Assembly: GCA_017303935.1 (NCBI GenBank)
Contig: JAFLBD010000003.1
Location: 496,001-560,000 of the forward strand
DNA length: 64,000 nucleotides
Source: Armatimonadota bacterium
GTDB lineage: Bacteria > Armatimonadota > Fimbriimonadia > Fimbriimonadales > Fimbriimonadaceae
Direction of reading: 5' to 3'
Below the pieces are notes generated by a model. It did no database searches. It had not been told where the DNA came from and saw only the letters and a program-made list of their open reading frames with translations. The translations under genes and the position numbers were made by a program. Each line of letters starts with the position of its first letter. Positions within the stretch are counted from its first letter, which is position 1. This document shows positions 43,793-52,790 of the stretch, piece after piece.

Positions 43793-44856
43793 ATGGTTCC
43801 TCCAGCGATGACGGTGGCGCCCTTATAGGCGACCGCGATTTGCCCCGGGGTCACCGCACGGACAGCCTGCTTAAACACGAGCTTTGGTTTTTCGCCTGGC
43901 ACAAGCATTCCGGGTTGTGGGGTCATGTTGTAGCGTATCTTTGCGGTGATTCGCAGCGGTTCATCCACGGGTTGCGAATAGAAAACGTCTTCGAGCGGTA
44001 CTTCCGTTTCAAGTAGTTCATCTTCTTCGCCGATGATGACGCGATTTTCTTTCGGTTCGAGTTTAAGCACAAACATCGGTCGACCGGTGGCTACTCCGAT
44101 TCCGCGGCGCTGTCCAACCGTGAATCCCGCAACACCGGCATGCTCTCCCAACTTCTTTCCGGAAGAATCCACGATTTCTCCGCCTTCGAACATCTCCGGA
44201 CGGGACTTCTTTAGGAATTCAGTGTATCCGCCCGCTTCTGCCACAAAGCAGATTTCCTGGCTATCAGGCTTATGCGCGACCGGCAGATTGTAGTCCGCCG
44301 CAATCTGACGTGTCGTTGCTTTCTCCGAGATCTCACCGAGCGGGAACAAGGTCTTGGCAAGCCGTTCTTGGTCCAGCATATAGAGCACGTAGCTCTGGTC
44401 TTTGCCACCACAACTGCGAAGCAATCGGTAACGATCCGTGGTTGCAGAATATCGAATTCGGGCGTAGTGACCGGTCGCAAGATGCGTGCAGCCTAGTTCC
44501 TGCATCGTTTCGTACATCGACTCGAACTTCACTTTCTTATTGCACTGCACGCATGGATTCGGCGTGCGACCAGCCGCGTACTCGTCGATGAAATTCTCGA
44601 TCACCGTCTGCTTAAATCGATCCTTGTAGTTCAGAACGTAGTGCGGGATATCCAGCATTCGAGCAACTCGGCGAGCGTCTTCCACCGCGCCAAGAGAACA
44701 GCACCCCGCGTGGCGTGGATCCTTCTGCGATTCTTGCCAAATCTGCAACGTGACGCCGACTACATCGTAGCCTTTCTTTTTCAGGATCGCCGCGACGACG
44801 CTCGAATCTACTCCGCCAGACATGGCGACTAGGACCGTGCCAGTTTTCTTTGGCAT
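43780..44856 (-). CDS. mnmA: tRNA-specific 2-thiouridylase MnmA
   Basis: MnmA puts sulfur on U34 of tRNA Lys, Glu and Gln. PP-loop SGGVDSSV near the N-terminus, GCCSLGAVEDARRVA, NPCVQCNKKVKF with the catalytic Cys, and DSQEICFV with the second Cys. 358 residues, typical. The start (ATG 44856) shares a base with the VKOR stop. Confidence 0.96.
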   Translation of the reverse strand: MPKKTGTVLVAMSGGVDSSVVAAILKKKGYDVVGVTLQIWQESQKDPRHAGCCSLGAVEDARRVARMLDIPHYVLNYKDRFKQTVIENFIDEYAAGRTPNPCVQCNKKVKFESMYETMQELGCTHLATGHYARIRYSATTDRYRLLRSCGGKDQSYVLYMLDQERLAKTLFPLGEISEKATTRQIAADYNLPVAHKPDSQEICFVAEAGGYTEFLKKSRPEMFEGGEIVDSSGKKLGEHAGVAGFTVGQRRGIGVATGRPMFVLKLEPKENRVIIGEEDELLETEVPLEDVFYSQPVDEPLRITAKIRYNMTPQPGMLVPGEKPKLVFKQAVRAVTPGQIAVAYKGATVIAGGTICKR

Positions 44857-45980
44857 CAGCGCCGAGCCTCGTCCGGGAAGTACTTGTCGTAAGGAGGTGT
44901 TGTGGCCAAGTTATTGATTTGCTCGTAGTCGAACGCGACAGGATCCTTTTTGTTCAGGTACACGATAAAGGAAGGCGTCGTGTTAATCCCTGCATCAGCC
45001 AGGACCTTCATGCCTTGGTCTAAGCCGACGAACATCTTCTGGTCGGTGTCTTGATAGATCTTTTTCCATTCCGAACCTTTGACTCCGACACGGTCAAGCA
45101 CCTTCGAGATTCCGTCGATGCTTGTGGCCACCGAGCCTCCGGTACCAAACATGATCTTCACAAACTCAAAGTACTTTCCTTTCTCTCGCGCATATTCCGC
45201 GGCAAGCGCCGCAGGAAGACTTAGCTCATGGCCCTCTAACCGGTAGAGCGGCAGCGAGCGAAATCCGATGTTCACATTCCCTTTGCCGAGCCGTTCGAAA
45301 TCGTAGATGAAGGTGCCGACCTGCCGGCAGGATGGGCAATAAAAATCTCCCACTTCTACGATCGTGATCGGCGCATTTGGATTCCCGTGAAGGTAGCTCG
45401 GATCAGGGATGATATCTTCGTATCGCAATGCGGGCACAGGCTGAGAGCCTGGCTTGCCCGTCTTGGTGGTCACCACAGCGTAGGCGATTCCGATCGATGC
45501 GATTAACGCGAATGGAGCCATGAACGACTCAGCGCCGCTATCTCCAGGCTCTGGCTGCGGTTGCTTAGAAAGTAGCAGGGTGACGATAAAGGTCAACGTC
45601 ATCGTGACGGCCGATCCGAAACACCACGAACAACTTCGGTGGAGAACCTGAGTGAGTTGGTAAACCAGGCCAGCGCTGATGGCAGTGCCAATGCCGCTAA
45701 AGATCAGCCCGAACTTTACTAGGAACCCATATTTAGAATGATTGAACGCCCGGAGCACTGCTACCGTGAACAGCACAAGGTATGCAGCGAGCCCGAGAAA
45801 GGCGATCGGGAATAGCCCGAAAACGAGGGCTTCTTGCTTACCGATCAGCCACTCGCATCCACCTTCACCGCCGCACGGGACGATCTTGAACTGAGAGTGC
45901 GAATAGCTCAGCACCGAGGCAATGCAGATTCCTACGCCGCCCAGCAAGATCAATAATCGGTTGAGGTTCGTCGCTAGCAC
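44856..45980 (-). CDS. VKOR-DsbA fusion protein (disulfide bond formation)
   Basis: The 374-residue protein joins a vitamin K epoxide reductase domain (1-135, five predicted helices, loop cysteines 36 and 42, CSWC at 117-120) to a periplasmic thioredoxin-like domain (about 185-374) with active site YCPSC (Cys215, Cys218) and cis-Pro in TTPSF. It should oxidise exported proteins and pass electrons to quinones. First gene of an operon with mnmA. Confidence 0.92.
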   Translation of the reverse strand: MLATNLNRLLILLGGVGICIASVLSYSHSQFKIVPCGGEGGCEWLIGKQEALVFGLFPIAFLGLAAYLVLFTVAVLRAFNHSKYGFLVKFGLIFSGIGTAISAGLVYQLTQVLHRSCSWCFGSAVTMTLTFIVTLLLSKQPQPEPGDSGAESFMAPFALIASIGIAYAVVTTKTGKPGSQPVPALRYEDIIPDPSYLHGNPNAPITIVEVGDFYCPSCRQVGTFIYDFERLGKGNVNIGFRSLPLYRLEGHELSLPAALAAEYAREKGKYFEFVKIMFGTGGSVATSIDGISKVLDRVGVKGSEWKKIYQDTDQKMFVGLDQGMKVLADAGINTTPSFIVYLNKKDPVAFDYEQINNLATTPPYDKYFPDEARR

Positions 45981-46077
45981 TGCGAAATTATACGTCTTGG
46001 AACCCTCGCAAATTCCAGTTCACGGGTACCAGAACTCGATTCAGGTAACGTACTCTCGAAAAGGATCGTTACATCTT

Positions 46078-46953
46078 ATGATGCGCCTAAGAACTTCCAT
46101 TGCAGCATTTGCCCTAATCTCGGCAATCAGCCACGCTCAAACTCCGGTCAGCTTCAAGCGAACCTACACCGAAGGCATGAAGGATACGTACTTGATGAGT
46201 TCGGACATGAACATGCGGATGGCATTCATGGGCGAGGAATCCAGTTCGAACATCAAATCGACCGCGGATGCGATTTTCACCTACTCCAAGGTTCAAGCCG
46301 ATGGCACGGCAACCCTAGATTTTCTTTTCACCAACGGCAAGTCGGTCACCGTCAGCGATCCTGCCGATGAGGAAGATGGCGAGGAGAAGGACGACGACAT
46401 CAAAGGCACCGCCAAGATTGACCCGTTTGGAACTCAAACAGAAGTCAAAGAAGAAAAGAAACCCTCTGAAGAAGACGAAGAGGGCGACCCCGTCGTCAGC
46501 GCGCTGGATTCGCTGACCTCTGGCACCGGAGGCACCTCGTTCTTGCCCACCAAACCGGTCGTTCCAGGCGATACATGGACGATTCCACTCGAACCGGACC
46601 CCAAGGATCGACTGTTCGAAAAAGACTCCGTAGCCACAGGAAAGTTCATCGGTGAGAAGGAGTACAAAGGCCAACTGGTTTGGGTAGTTGAAGCCACGAT
46701 GTCACCCAAATTCGAACTCAACGAGAAAGATCTACGCGAGCAGGGTGCGACCCCACCTTCCGGGGATATGGAAGAAGTTGACATCACCATGGAAGGCACT
46801 TTGGTCAGCAAGGTCGTCTACTTCGTCCGCAAATCCGACAAGAAGGTCTTGCTCCAAACCAGCGACATGAAACTGGACTGCACGATGAACTTCGTTGGTC
46901 TCGAAATGAAGTTGGAAATGTCAGGCAAATTTAATCTGGAATCCAAAGACTAG
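46078..46953 (+). CDS. Secreted protein of unknown function
   Basis: ATG 46078 or 46081 begins a signal peptide (RTSIAAFALISAISHAQ). The 291-residue protein is beta-rich with many Met/Thr strands and an acidic Lys/Glu/Asp-rich stretch (about 97-140, DEEDGEEKDDD). DUF6263-like proteins look similar, but this is weak. Divergent from the VKOR-DsbA operon. Confidence 0.68.
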   Translation: MMRLRTSIAAFALISAISHAQTPVSFKRTYTEGMKDTYLMSSDMNMRMAFMGEESSSNIKSTADAIFTYSKVQADGTATLDFLFTNGKSVTVSDPADEEDGEEKDDDIKGTAKIDPFGTQTEVKEEKKPSEEDEEGDPVVSALDSLTSGTGGTSFLPTKPVVPGDTWTIPLEPDPKDRLFEKDSVATGKFIGEKEYKGQLVWVVEATMSPKFELNEKDLREQGATPPSGDMEEVDITMEGTLVSKVVYFVRKSDKKVLLQTSDMKLDCTMNFVGLEMKLEMSGKFNLESKD

Positions 46954-47011
46954 CTTCGAAAATTGCCACTCATCTAGGTTCAGCGGGTACCCTTTTTAGA
47001 TTCGCTGAACC

Positions 47012-48397
47012 ATGTCTGACCTTCTTATTTCTCCCTCAAGTCTGCAAAATTCTCCTCGGACAGAATCCGTCCGAGGCACTTATTTTGTGCAGACTTGGGG
47101 GTGCCAAATGAACGAAGAAGACTCGGAGCAGATTCAAGCCTCTCTAGAGCAAATCGGTTTCACGCCCGCCGATAGTCCTCGGCACGCTCACGTGATCATC
47201 CTCAATACTTGCAGTGTCCGGCGAAAGCCCGAAGACAAAGCATTCAGCTTTCTGGGGCAGCTTGGAGTTCAAAAGCGCAATCGCCCCGACATGATCATTG
47301 GAGTAGCGGGTTGCATGGCTCAAATTCGCGCCAAAGAGATTCGCCAGAAGGCACCACACGTGGACTTCGTGATCGGCACAGCGCAGCTGGCACAGATTCC
47401 CGGATTGGTCGAAGAAGCACTCCAGCGACGCAAATTCCAGGCTCGCCTTGCACTTCCCGAACGGCGCGGCGCAGTCGTAACAGATATCCCAGTCCGAGCG
47501 GTGCGCAGCGCTGCAAAGCTCAAGGCGTTCATCCCGATCCAGTACGGTTGCGACAAATTCTGTACGTACTGCATCGTGCCGACGACTCGCGGCCGGGAGC
47601 GAAGCCGCCCCGCCGAAGAGATCGTTGAAGAAGCGACCAAACTCGCGGCATTGGGCACTCGCGAAGTGACTCTACTCGGCCAGACCGTCAACAGCTATGG
47701 CAAAAACCTCGCCGAAGGTCGTGTATCGTTCGCCAAGCTCCTTTGGATGCTAAACGACGTTCCCAATCTCAAGCGAGTGCGGTACGTCTCGCCCTATCCA
47801 CGCGACTTCAAAACCGATCTCATCCAGACAATCAAGGACTGCCCGGTGGTCATGGAGCACGTTCACATGCCACTTCAATCTGGCAGCAATGAAGTCTTGC
47901 GCAAGATGAAGCGCGTGTATACGGTGGCTGAATTTGAAGCGATCCTGACCGAGTTGCGAAAGACCATGCCTCAGGTGAAAATCACCACCGACATGATCGT
48001 GGGATTCCCTGGCGAAACGGATGAGTTGTTCGAGGAAACGATGGAAGTGATGCGCCGAATCAGGTTTTCCGGCGCATACATGTTTGCGTATTCTCCTCGC
48101 CCTGGCACTTCCGCGGCAGGCCTCGATCAAGTTCCAGAATCTGTCAAACGGGATCGCCTCAACGCGCTCATCGACCTGCAAACCAAGATCACTGTCGAAG
48201 AGAATGAGCGAGCGGTTGGCGATGTCCTCGAGGTCTTGGTTGAAGGTCCATCGCAGAAAAACCCCGGATTACTCCAAGGTTATTCACGCGAATATCAAAT
48301 GGTCCACTTTTCGGGCAAGGACGAATTGCGGGGTGAGATTGTCCATGTCAGGGCTACTGCCGCGCACAAGTGGGGCATTTCGGGCGAACTAATCTGA
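47012..48397 (+). CDS. miaB: tRNA-2-methylthio-N6-dimethylallyladenosine synthase MiaB
   Basis: Radical-SAM methylthiotransferase acting on A37 of tRNA. N-terminal UPF0004 domain with three Fe-S cysteines (TWGCQMN, LNTCSVR, VAGCMAQ), the radical-SAM motif YGCDKFCTYCIVP, and a C-terminal TRAM domain (about 385-461). 461 residues, typical. MiaB is distinguished from MtaB/RimO by the NEEDSEQI start, moderately. Confidence 0.94.
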   Translation: MSDLLISPSSLQNSPRTESVRGTYFVQTWGCQMNEEDSEQIQASLEQIGFTPADSPRHAHVIILNTCSVRRKPEDKAFSFLGQLGVQKRNRPDMIIGVAGCMAQIRAKEIRQKAPHVDFVIGTAQLAQIPGLVEEALQRRKFQARLALPERRGAVVTDIPVRAVRSAAKLKAFIPIQYGCDKFCTYCIVPTTRGRERSRPAEEIVEEATKLAALGTREVTLLGQTVNSYGKNLAEGRVSFAKLLWMLNDVPNLKRVRYVSPYPRDFKTDLIQTIKDCPVVMEHVHMPLQSGSNEVLRKMKRVYTVAEFEAILTELRKTMPQVKITTDMIVGFPGETDELFEETMEVMRRIRFSGAYMFAYSPRPGTSAAGLDQVPESVKRDRLNALIDLQTKITVEENERAVGDVLEVLVEGPSQKNPGLLQGYSREYQMVHFSGKDELRGEIVHVRATAAHKWGISGELI

Positions 48398-48790
48398 TTA
48401 GCGGTGGGTATCCCATTCCGCAGAGATTTTCGGCACTGGTTGGTAACGATTCGCGAGCTTCTTTGGCGAACTCATCACGACTCCAGATCGCTTGATCGGC
48501 AGGAGGCTGAGGACAAACCATCCCACAATTCCGAACAATCCGATGATGGACCATGCCCAGTGGTATCCCTTTGACAGCGTGAACTGGATCGTCGAATAGA
48601 TGTAAACCAGCAGCGAGAACCCTGAAATGGCGGTACCAAGTTGGACCAATTCTGAGAGCTCATTGAGTTGACCATAGCCATACGCGCCTGCGCCAATCAC
48701 ACCGAGCAACATCGAGGCAATAGATGTCCAGATGGCGGTTTGGAAGCAGAGTTGTTGTGCGTTTGATCGGGCTGATTGTTGCATGGTCAA
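48398..48790 (-). CDS. Small membrane protein
   Basis: A 130-residue protein with three hydrophobic segments (about 20-40, 53-70, 78-98). ATG 48790 or 48784 can start it. No family recognised. Its stop abuts the miaB stop. Confidence 0.65.
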   Translation of the reverse strand: MTMQQSARSNAQQLCFQTAIWTSIASMLLGVIGAGAYGYGQLNELSELVQLGTAISGFSLLVYIYSTIQFTLSKGYHWAWSIIGLFGIVGWFVLSLLPIKRSGVVMSSPKKLANRYQPVPKISAEWDTHR

Positions 48791-48877
48791 TTCCTGAATT
48801 CTTTCATCAGCAAGTCGTGGGCCAAAGCGCGATGTCGCTGAATCTATCCGTCAGAATCCGGTACCCTTCAGGGCACT

Positions 48878-49411
48878 ATGCCCATCGAGGTTGCGATCGG
48901 AAAAAACTGTCCTGAAGAGATCAATACGCTCATCGAGATTCCTCGTGGGAGTACGAACAAGTACGAATGGGACAAGGAATCAGGCTATTTCAAGCTCGAC
49001 CGAGTGCTTTATTCGCCTTTGTTCTATCCATTCGATTACGGCTTCATTCCGCAGACGCACTATCTTGATGGTGACCCGCTCGACGTTTTGGTGATGGTTT
49101 CGCACCCCACCTTCCCCGGGTGCATCGTTGAAGCACGTCCGATCGGCGTGTTGGAAATGAAGGACGACAAAGGCCCGGACGAGAAGATTCTCTGCGTGGC
49201 AGCTCGCGATCCGAGATTTGGGCATCGAACCCACTTCAACCAAATCAGCCCGCACACGCTGAAAGAGATCATGCACTTCTTCCAAGTCTACAAAGACCTA
49301 GAAGAGAAGTTCGTGGATGTGGTGGGTTGGCACGGCCCAGAGCTCGCCAAGAAGCTCATCAGCGATTATCGAACCGATATCGCTGAAGGCTCCACTTACG
49401 GCAATTGGTGA
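48878..49411 (+). CDS. ppa: Inorganic pyrophosphatase (family I)
   Basis: Hydrolyses pyrophosphate to drive biosynthesis. Family I signature: IEIPRGSTNKYEWD, FYPFDYGFIPQTHYLDGDPLDVLVM with the metal-binding Asp cluster. 177 residues, typical. Confidence 0.96.
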   Translation: MPIEVAIGKNCPEEINTLIEIPRGSTNKYEWDKESGYFKLDRVLYSPLFYPFDYGFIPQTHYLDGDPLDVLVMVSHPTFPGCIVEARPIGVLEMKDDKGPDEKILCVAARDPRFGHRTHFNQISPHTLKEIMHFFQVYKDLEEKFVDVVGWHGPELAKKLISDYRTDIAEGSTYGNW

Positions 49412-49423
49412 TCTCTCGCCGGA

Positions 49424-50812
49424 TCAGGCTTGAGTCAATTTGTATAGGATTCGCGCATAAATCTTTGACATCTTGAAGATGTGCTCGATCTTGCATCGCT
49501 CATCGGTCTGGTGTGCTTCGCCATCTCCGTCCCAACCTGTTCCGATAGCGACAGTATTCGGCACTGCGCGGGCATAGGTGCCGCCGCCCATCACGCCTGG
49601 GGTTTTCTTCAAGCCAGTTTCAGCTTCATAAGCATCGACAACGGTCTTGACGAGCGGATGTTCCAGAGGGAAATACAGTGGCTTGCTATCGGTGAACGAA
49701 TAGACCGAGGCCGTGATTTCGAGTCCGGCGAGGTGCTTCTCGCACATTGCCCGCACGTTTTCTCCCTTCCAGGTCACCGGGTAGCGTACCGAGTAAGTGA
49801 ATCGAAGCGAGTCGGCGGTTGTTTCTGCCACGCCCAAATTCGCGGTCAGGTCAGTCAAATCATCCGACCCATGGATTCCCAGGCCATCGCCGGCAACATG
49901 TGCCATCTCAAATAGTTGTTCGAACTGAGTTTTTTGATCAGCAGGCGCGATTTCCATCCAGAACCGTAACACTCGGGTGGCTGCATTGTCGCCGCCGAAC
50001 GGCCATGCGCCATGAGCCGCCTTTCCTTTCGCATCCACGGTCAGAATATTGCCGTTCCATGCGTACGTGAGGTTTGCATCCCAATTCTTAGCGAGTTTCT
50101 CCTCAATCTCAGGCCGAGCCGCATCCAACACAACGAGTTCGCCAACAGCGTGGTCAATGACGATGTTGGAACGCTGGCCACCAGTCAAGCTCTTGATGGT
50201 GATTCCGCCAGTGATGAATTTCACATCGGTTACCAATCCGGCGATCCCCTTTTCGGCATGAATCAATGGCCAACCCGCATCTGGAGCGATGCCATAGGTC
50301 GGTGCCTCTTCGGTCTTGGTGTACCGGTGAATGCACTCGAATCCGGATTCTTCATCGCAACCAAACACCGTTCGAATGCGGGCACCTGGATCGCCGACAA
50401 CTTCCTTGATCGCACGAGCAGCGTAAAAAGCAGCGATGGTCGGTCCCTTGTCGTCGATCGCGCCACGGGCATACACATACCCATTGTCGATTGTCGCGCT
50501 GAACGGATCGTACTTCCAGCCCGGGCCAACCGGAACCACATCAAGGTGACCGAAGATTCCGATCATCTTCTCACCAGATCCGTACTCTGCGTAACCGCAG
50601 AACCCTTCGAGATCGGTGACCTCCATTCCCCACTTCTTACCAAGCCCTAAAGCCATGTCGAGCGCTTCTCGATTGGCTTGACCAAACGGAGCATTCGGTG
50701 CCGCTTCGGATTCGACGCTTGGAATCTGAAGCAGCTTTTGGTAGTTCTCGAGAAGTTCAGCTTGATGTTCGTCAAGCCATTTTTGGATCGCCTTGATGGT
50801 TTGCTCTGGCAT
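49424..50812 (-). CDS. pepV: M20-family dipeptidase, PepV/Sapep-like
   Basis: The 462-residue zinc peptidase has FGHLDVVPVGPGW (metal His and Asp), RGAIDDKGPTIAAFYA with the bridging Asp, CDEESGFECI, and the C-terminal VMGGGTYARAVPN of the PepV branch. Cleaves dipeptides. No signal peptide. Starts at ATG 50812. Confidence 0.92.
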   Translation of the reverse strand: MPEQTIKAIQKWLDEHQAELLENYQKLLQIPSVESEAAPNAPFGQANREALDMALGLGKKWGMEVTDLEGFCGYAEYGSGEKMIGIFGHLDVVPVGPGWKYDPFSATIDNGYVYARGAIDDKGPTIAAFYAARAIKEVVGDPGARIRTVFGCDEESGFECIHRYTKTEEAPTYGIAPDAGWPLIHAEKGIAGLVTDVKFITGGITIKSLTGGQRSNIVIDHAVGELVVLDAARPEIEEKLAKNWDANLTYAWNGNILTVDAKGKAAHGAWPFGGDNAATRVLRFWMEIAPADQKTQFEQLFEMAHVAGDGLGIHGSDDLTDLTANLGVAETTADSLRFTYSVRYPVTWKGENVRAMCEKHLAGLEITASVYSFTDSKPLYFPLEHPLVKTVVDAYEAETGLKKTPGVMGGGTYARAVPNTVAIGTGWDGDGEAHQTDERCKIEHIFKMSKIYARILYKLTQA

Positions 50813-51184
50813 GCCTACCAGGATACTTTGAACTTATCCCGAGTTTCCGGCGAAATCCTCGTATCTTTGATATTGTCAGCCTGCTCACTATGATGGAACC
50901 GAATCCTTTGCGGGCGTCCTAGGGTCATCAACGCCGCCGCAATGGCCCAGGCGCCCGTTTTATTTTTGTCGGTCAATCCGACCAAAGTCCTAGTAAAATC
51001 ACCAGCATACGAATTCACAGGCGATATTCTCTTGTACAAACAAATATCTGGAACTTCGATGAACAAGTTGACTACCAACCGTAGTAAGGATTGCGGTTGA
51101 ATGAGCCATCGATTTGCGGCAGATATTGCGATTATTTTGCAAAAAGTCGAAAATCGATATCAAGAATTTGATCAGGACGTGGAA
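50813..51184. other. Gene-free stretch upstream of pepV
   Basis: About 370 bp without a convincing gene. A minus-strand frame (50815-51078, 87 residues) ends 3 nt before pepV and is partly protein-like near its end (RPQRIRFHHSEQADNIKDTR) but matches no known family. The region should also hold the pepV promoter. Confidence 0.5.
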
Positions 51185-51212
51185 TTGACTTCTCGGCGGC
51201 AACACTTATAAA
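51185..51212 (+). promoter_or_regulatory. Sigma-70-type promoter
   Basis: TTGACT (51185-51190), 16-nt spacer and TATAAA (51207-51212), followed by AAGGGG (51221) as ribosome binding site and ATG at 51235. The likely transcript start leaves a leader of about 15-18 nt. Confidence 0.7.
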
Positions 51213-51234
51213 CAAAAAGTAAGGGGTTGGAAGA

Positions 51235-51507
51235 ATGGCTATGCCTAGCACAGCACGAACAGAAATGGGACCACGAGGTGTAAGACTTACACCGACGGAG
51301 GTCAAGGTTTTGAGCTTAATCGCTCAGGGCCACAGTAGTAAAGAAGCAGCGGACAAGCTTGTTGTCTCGAAGCGCACGGTGGATTTCCACTTGGCGAACA
51401 TTTATGACAAGCTCCAGGTGAATAACCGGGTACAAGCCCTGCGAATGGCAACCAGATTGGGATTGATTCCATTTGATCCTGTGTTTGGTGGCGGAAGCGA
51501 AGCCTAA
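51235..51507 (+). CDS. Stand-alone LuxR/GerE-type DNA-binding protein
   Basis: The 90-residue protein is only the LuxR-type HTH: LTPTEVKVLSLIAQGHSSKEAADKLVVSKRTVDFHLANIYDKLQVNNRVQALRMA split over two helices. No receiver or autoinducer domain. It has a good promoter, ribosome binding site and terminator, so it is a well-expressed single gene. Related to GerE of Bacillus in size. Confidence 0.9.
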   Translation: MAMPSTARTEMGPRGVRLTPTEVKVLSLIAQGHSSKEAADKLVVSKRTVDFHLANIYDKLQVNNRVQALRMATRLGLIPFDPVFGGGSEA

Positions 51508-51530
51508 GCGGTCAATATCAGCTTTGTCAT

Positions 51531-51574
51531 GAGCCCTCTCGTTTATCGGGAAACGAGGGGGCTCTCGCTTTTTT
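51531..51574 (+). terminator. Rho-independent terminator
   Basis: GAGCCCTCTCGTTT (51531-51544) pairs with AAACGAGGGGGCTC (51551-51564), one G-T pair, 6-nt loop, then TCGCTTTTTT. Confidence 0.9.
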
Positions 51575-51585
51575 CAGGGTAACTT

Positions 51586-52227
51586 TTGTCCGACGTGGGG
51601 CTCTTAGACTTCATCTATCCTCCAAGGTGCGCGCTCTGCGGCCAGCCAGAATCCGAGGCGATCTGTCACTCCTGCTGGAAGGAAATGGAGCCTAGCCAGA
51701 ACCCAGTGAGTCTCTTCAGCACGGCTGATCAGATCCAGCGTGTGCTCTGCGTTTACTCTTACTCCGGACGAGCCTCTCAGGCGGTGTGCCGTCTCAAATA
51801 CTCGAGGTCCACCGGCCTAGGCCCACCGATGGCTCGGCGACTGTTTGAGTTCTATAGCGCACAAGGGCTGGCGATGCCACACATCGTTCTCCCCGTTCCG
51901 ATCCACTGGCGACGGCTCTGCATGCGCGGGTTCAACCAAGCCGCGATACTCGCGACCAAATTTCCACAGTTCGAAGACCACAATCCCCTGCTTCGCGTTC
52001 GGTACACCCGCCCCCAAGTCGGCCTAGATCCAGATCAAAGGCGCATCAATATGCTGGGAGCCTTCCGCGCTGGCGAAGAGGTCAAGGGCAAGGTCGTTTT
52101 GCTGGTCGACGATGTCTACACGACGGGATCGACCGCCGAAGCATGCGCCATCGCATTGCGCGAGGCTGGTGCAAGCCACATCAGTGTACTGACCTTTGCG
52201 GGCTATGGCGGCGTCAACGACCCTTAG
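51586..52227 (+). CDS. comF: ComF-family phosphoribosyltransferase-like protein
   Basis: The 213-residue protein has an N-terminal zinc-binding segment (CALCGQPESEAICHSCW), PVPIHWRRLCMRGFNQA, and the PRTase motif VVLLVDDVYTTGSTAEA. ComF is needed for DNA uptake in competent bacteria, though the family is also found without competence. TTG 51586 with AGGGT upstream; GTG 51595 is an alternative. Confidence 0.9.
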   Translation: MSDVGLLDFIYPPRCALCGQPESEAICHSCWKEMEPSQNPVSLFSTADQIQRVLCVYSYSGRASQAVCRLKYSRSTGLGPPMARRLFEFYSAQGLAMPHIVLPVPIHWRRLCMRGFNQAAILATKFPQFEDHNPLLRVRYTRPQVGLDPDQRRINMLGAFRAGEEVKGKVVLLVDDVYTTGSTAEACAIALREAGASHISVLTFAGYGGVNDP

Positions 52228-52778
52228 ATTTCGGGTTCGATCAGCCCGTATCCGCCCTCGTTGCGCTTATACAGAACCTCAACTTTCCTGGTGTCCTGGT
52301 TTTTGAAAACGAAGAACGAATGGCCCAACATCTCCATTTCTAGCGCGGCATCTTCCACCGTTTGGGGTTTCAGAGAAAACCGTTTGCGCTCACGAATTCG
52401 AATCGGGGCATCGTCTTCTTCGTGATGCTCCGTGGGTTCATCAAACCCTTTCGGCACCTCCATTTTCTGGTGTCGATAGCTGTCGACAATTCGCTTTTTG
52501 ATCCTCCTGAGACGATTTTCGAGCTTTTCGCCCACTAAGTCGATCGCGGCGTGAACCGTACTGTGGGTCTCTTCCCCACGAATCGTTTTGCCATCAGCGA
52601 AGATCGTGACCTCGATCAGGTGAGTCGGTGATTTGCTGTATTTGAGTTCACGATGAACCACTTCGACCCGAGTTGCTTTGTTGAAATATCGATCAAGTCT
52701 TGAGAGCTTCTTTGCGGCGTAATCGCGGTCGGTTTGCTCAAGGTTTCCATCTGCGTTTCGGATCATGACTTCCATCAT
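52224..52778 (-). CDS. hpf: Ribosome hibernation promoting factor, long form
   Basis: The 184-residue protein has the N-terminal HPF/RaiA domain (1-110) and the C-terminal dimerisation domain (about 130-184, FSLKPQTVEDAALEMEMLGHSFFVFKN) of long HPF, which makes 100S ribosome dimers in resting cells. Last gene of a four-gene operon, 12 nt after ispDF. Confidence 0.93.
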   Translation of the reverse strand: MMEVMIRNADGNLEQTDRDYAAKKLSRLDRYFNKATRVEVVHRELKYSKSPTHLIEVTIFADGKTIRGEETHSTVHAAIDLVGEKLENRLRRIKKRIVDSYRHQKMEVPKGFDEPTEHHEEDDAPIRIRERKRFSLKPQTVEDAALEMEMLGHSFFVFKNQDTRKVEVLYKRNEGGYGLIEPEI

Positions 52779-52790
52779 TTTCGTGGTTCC

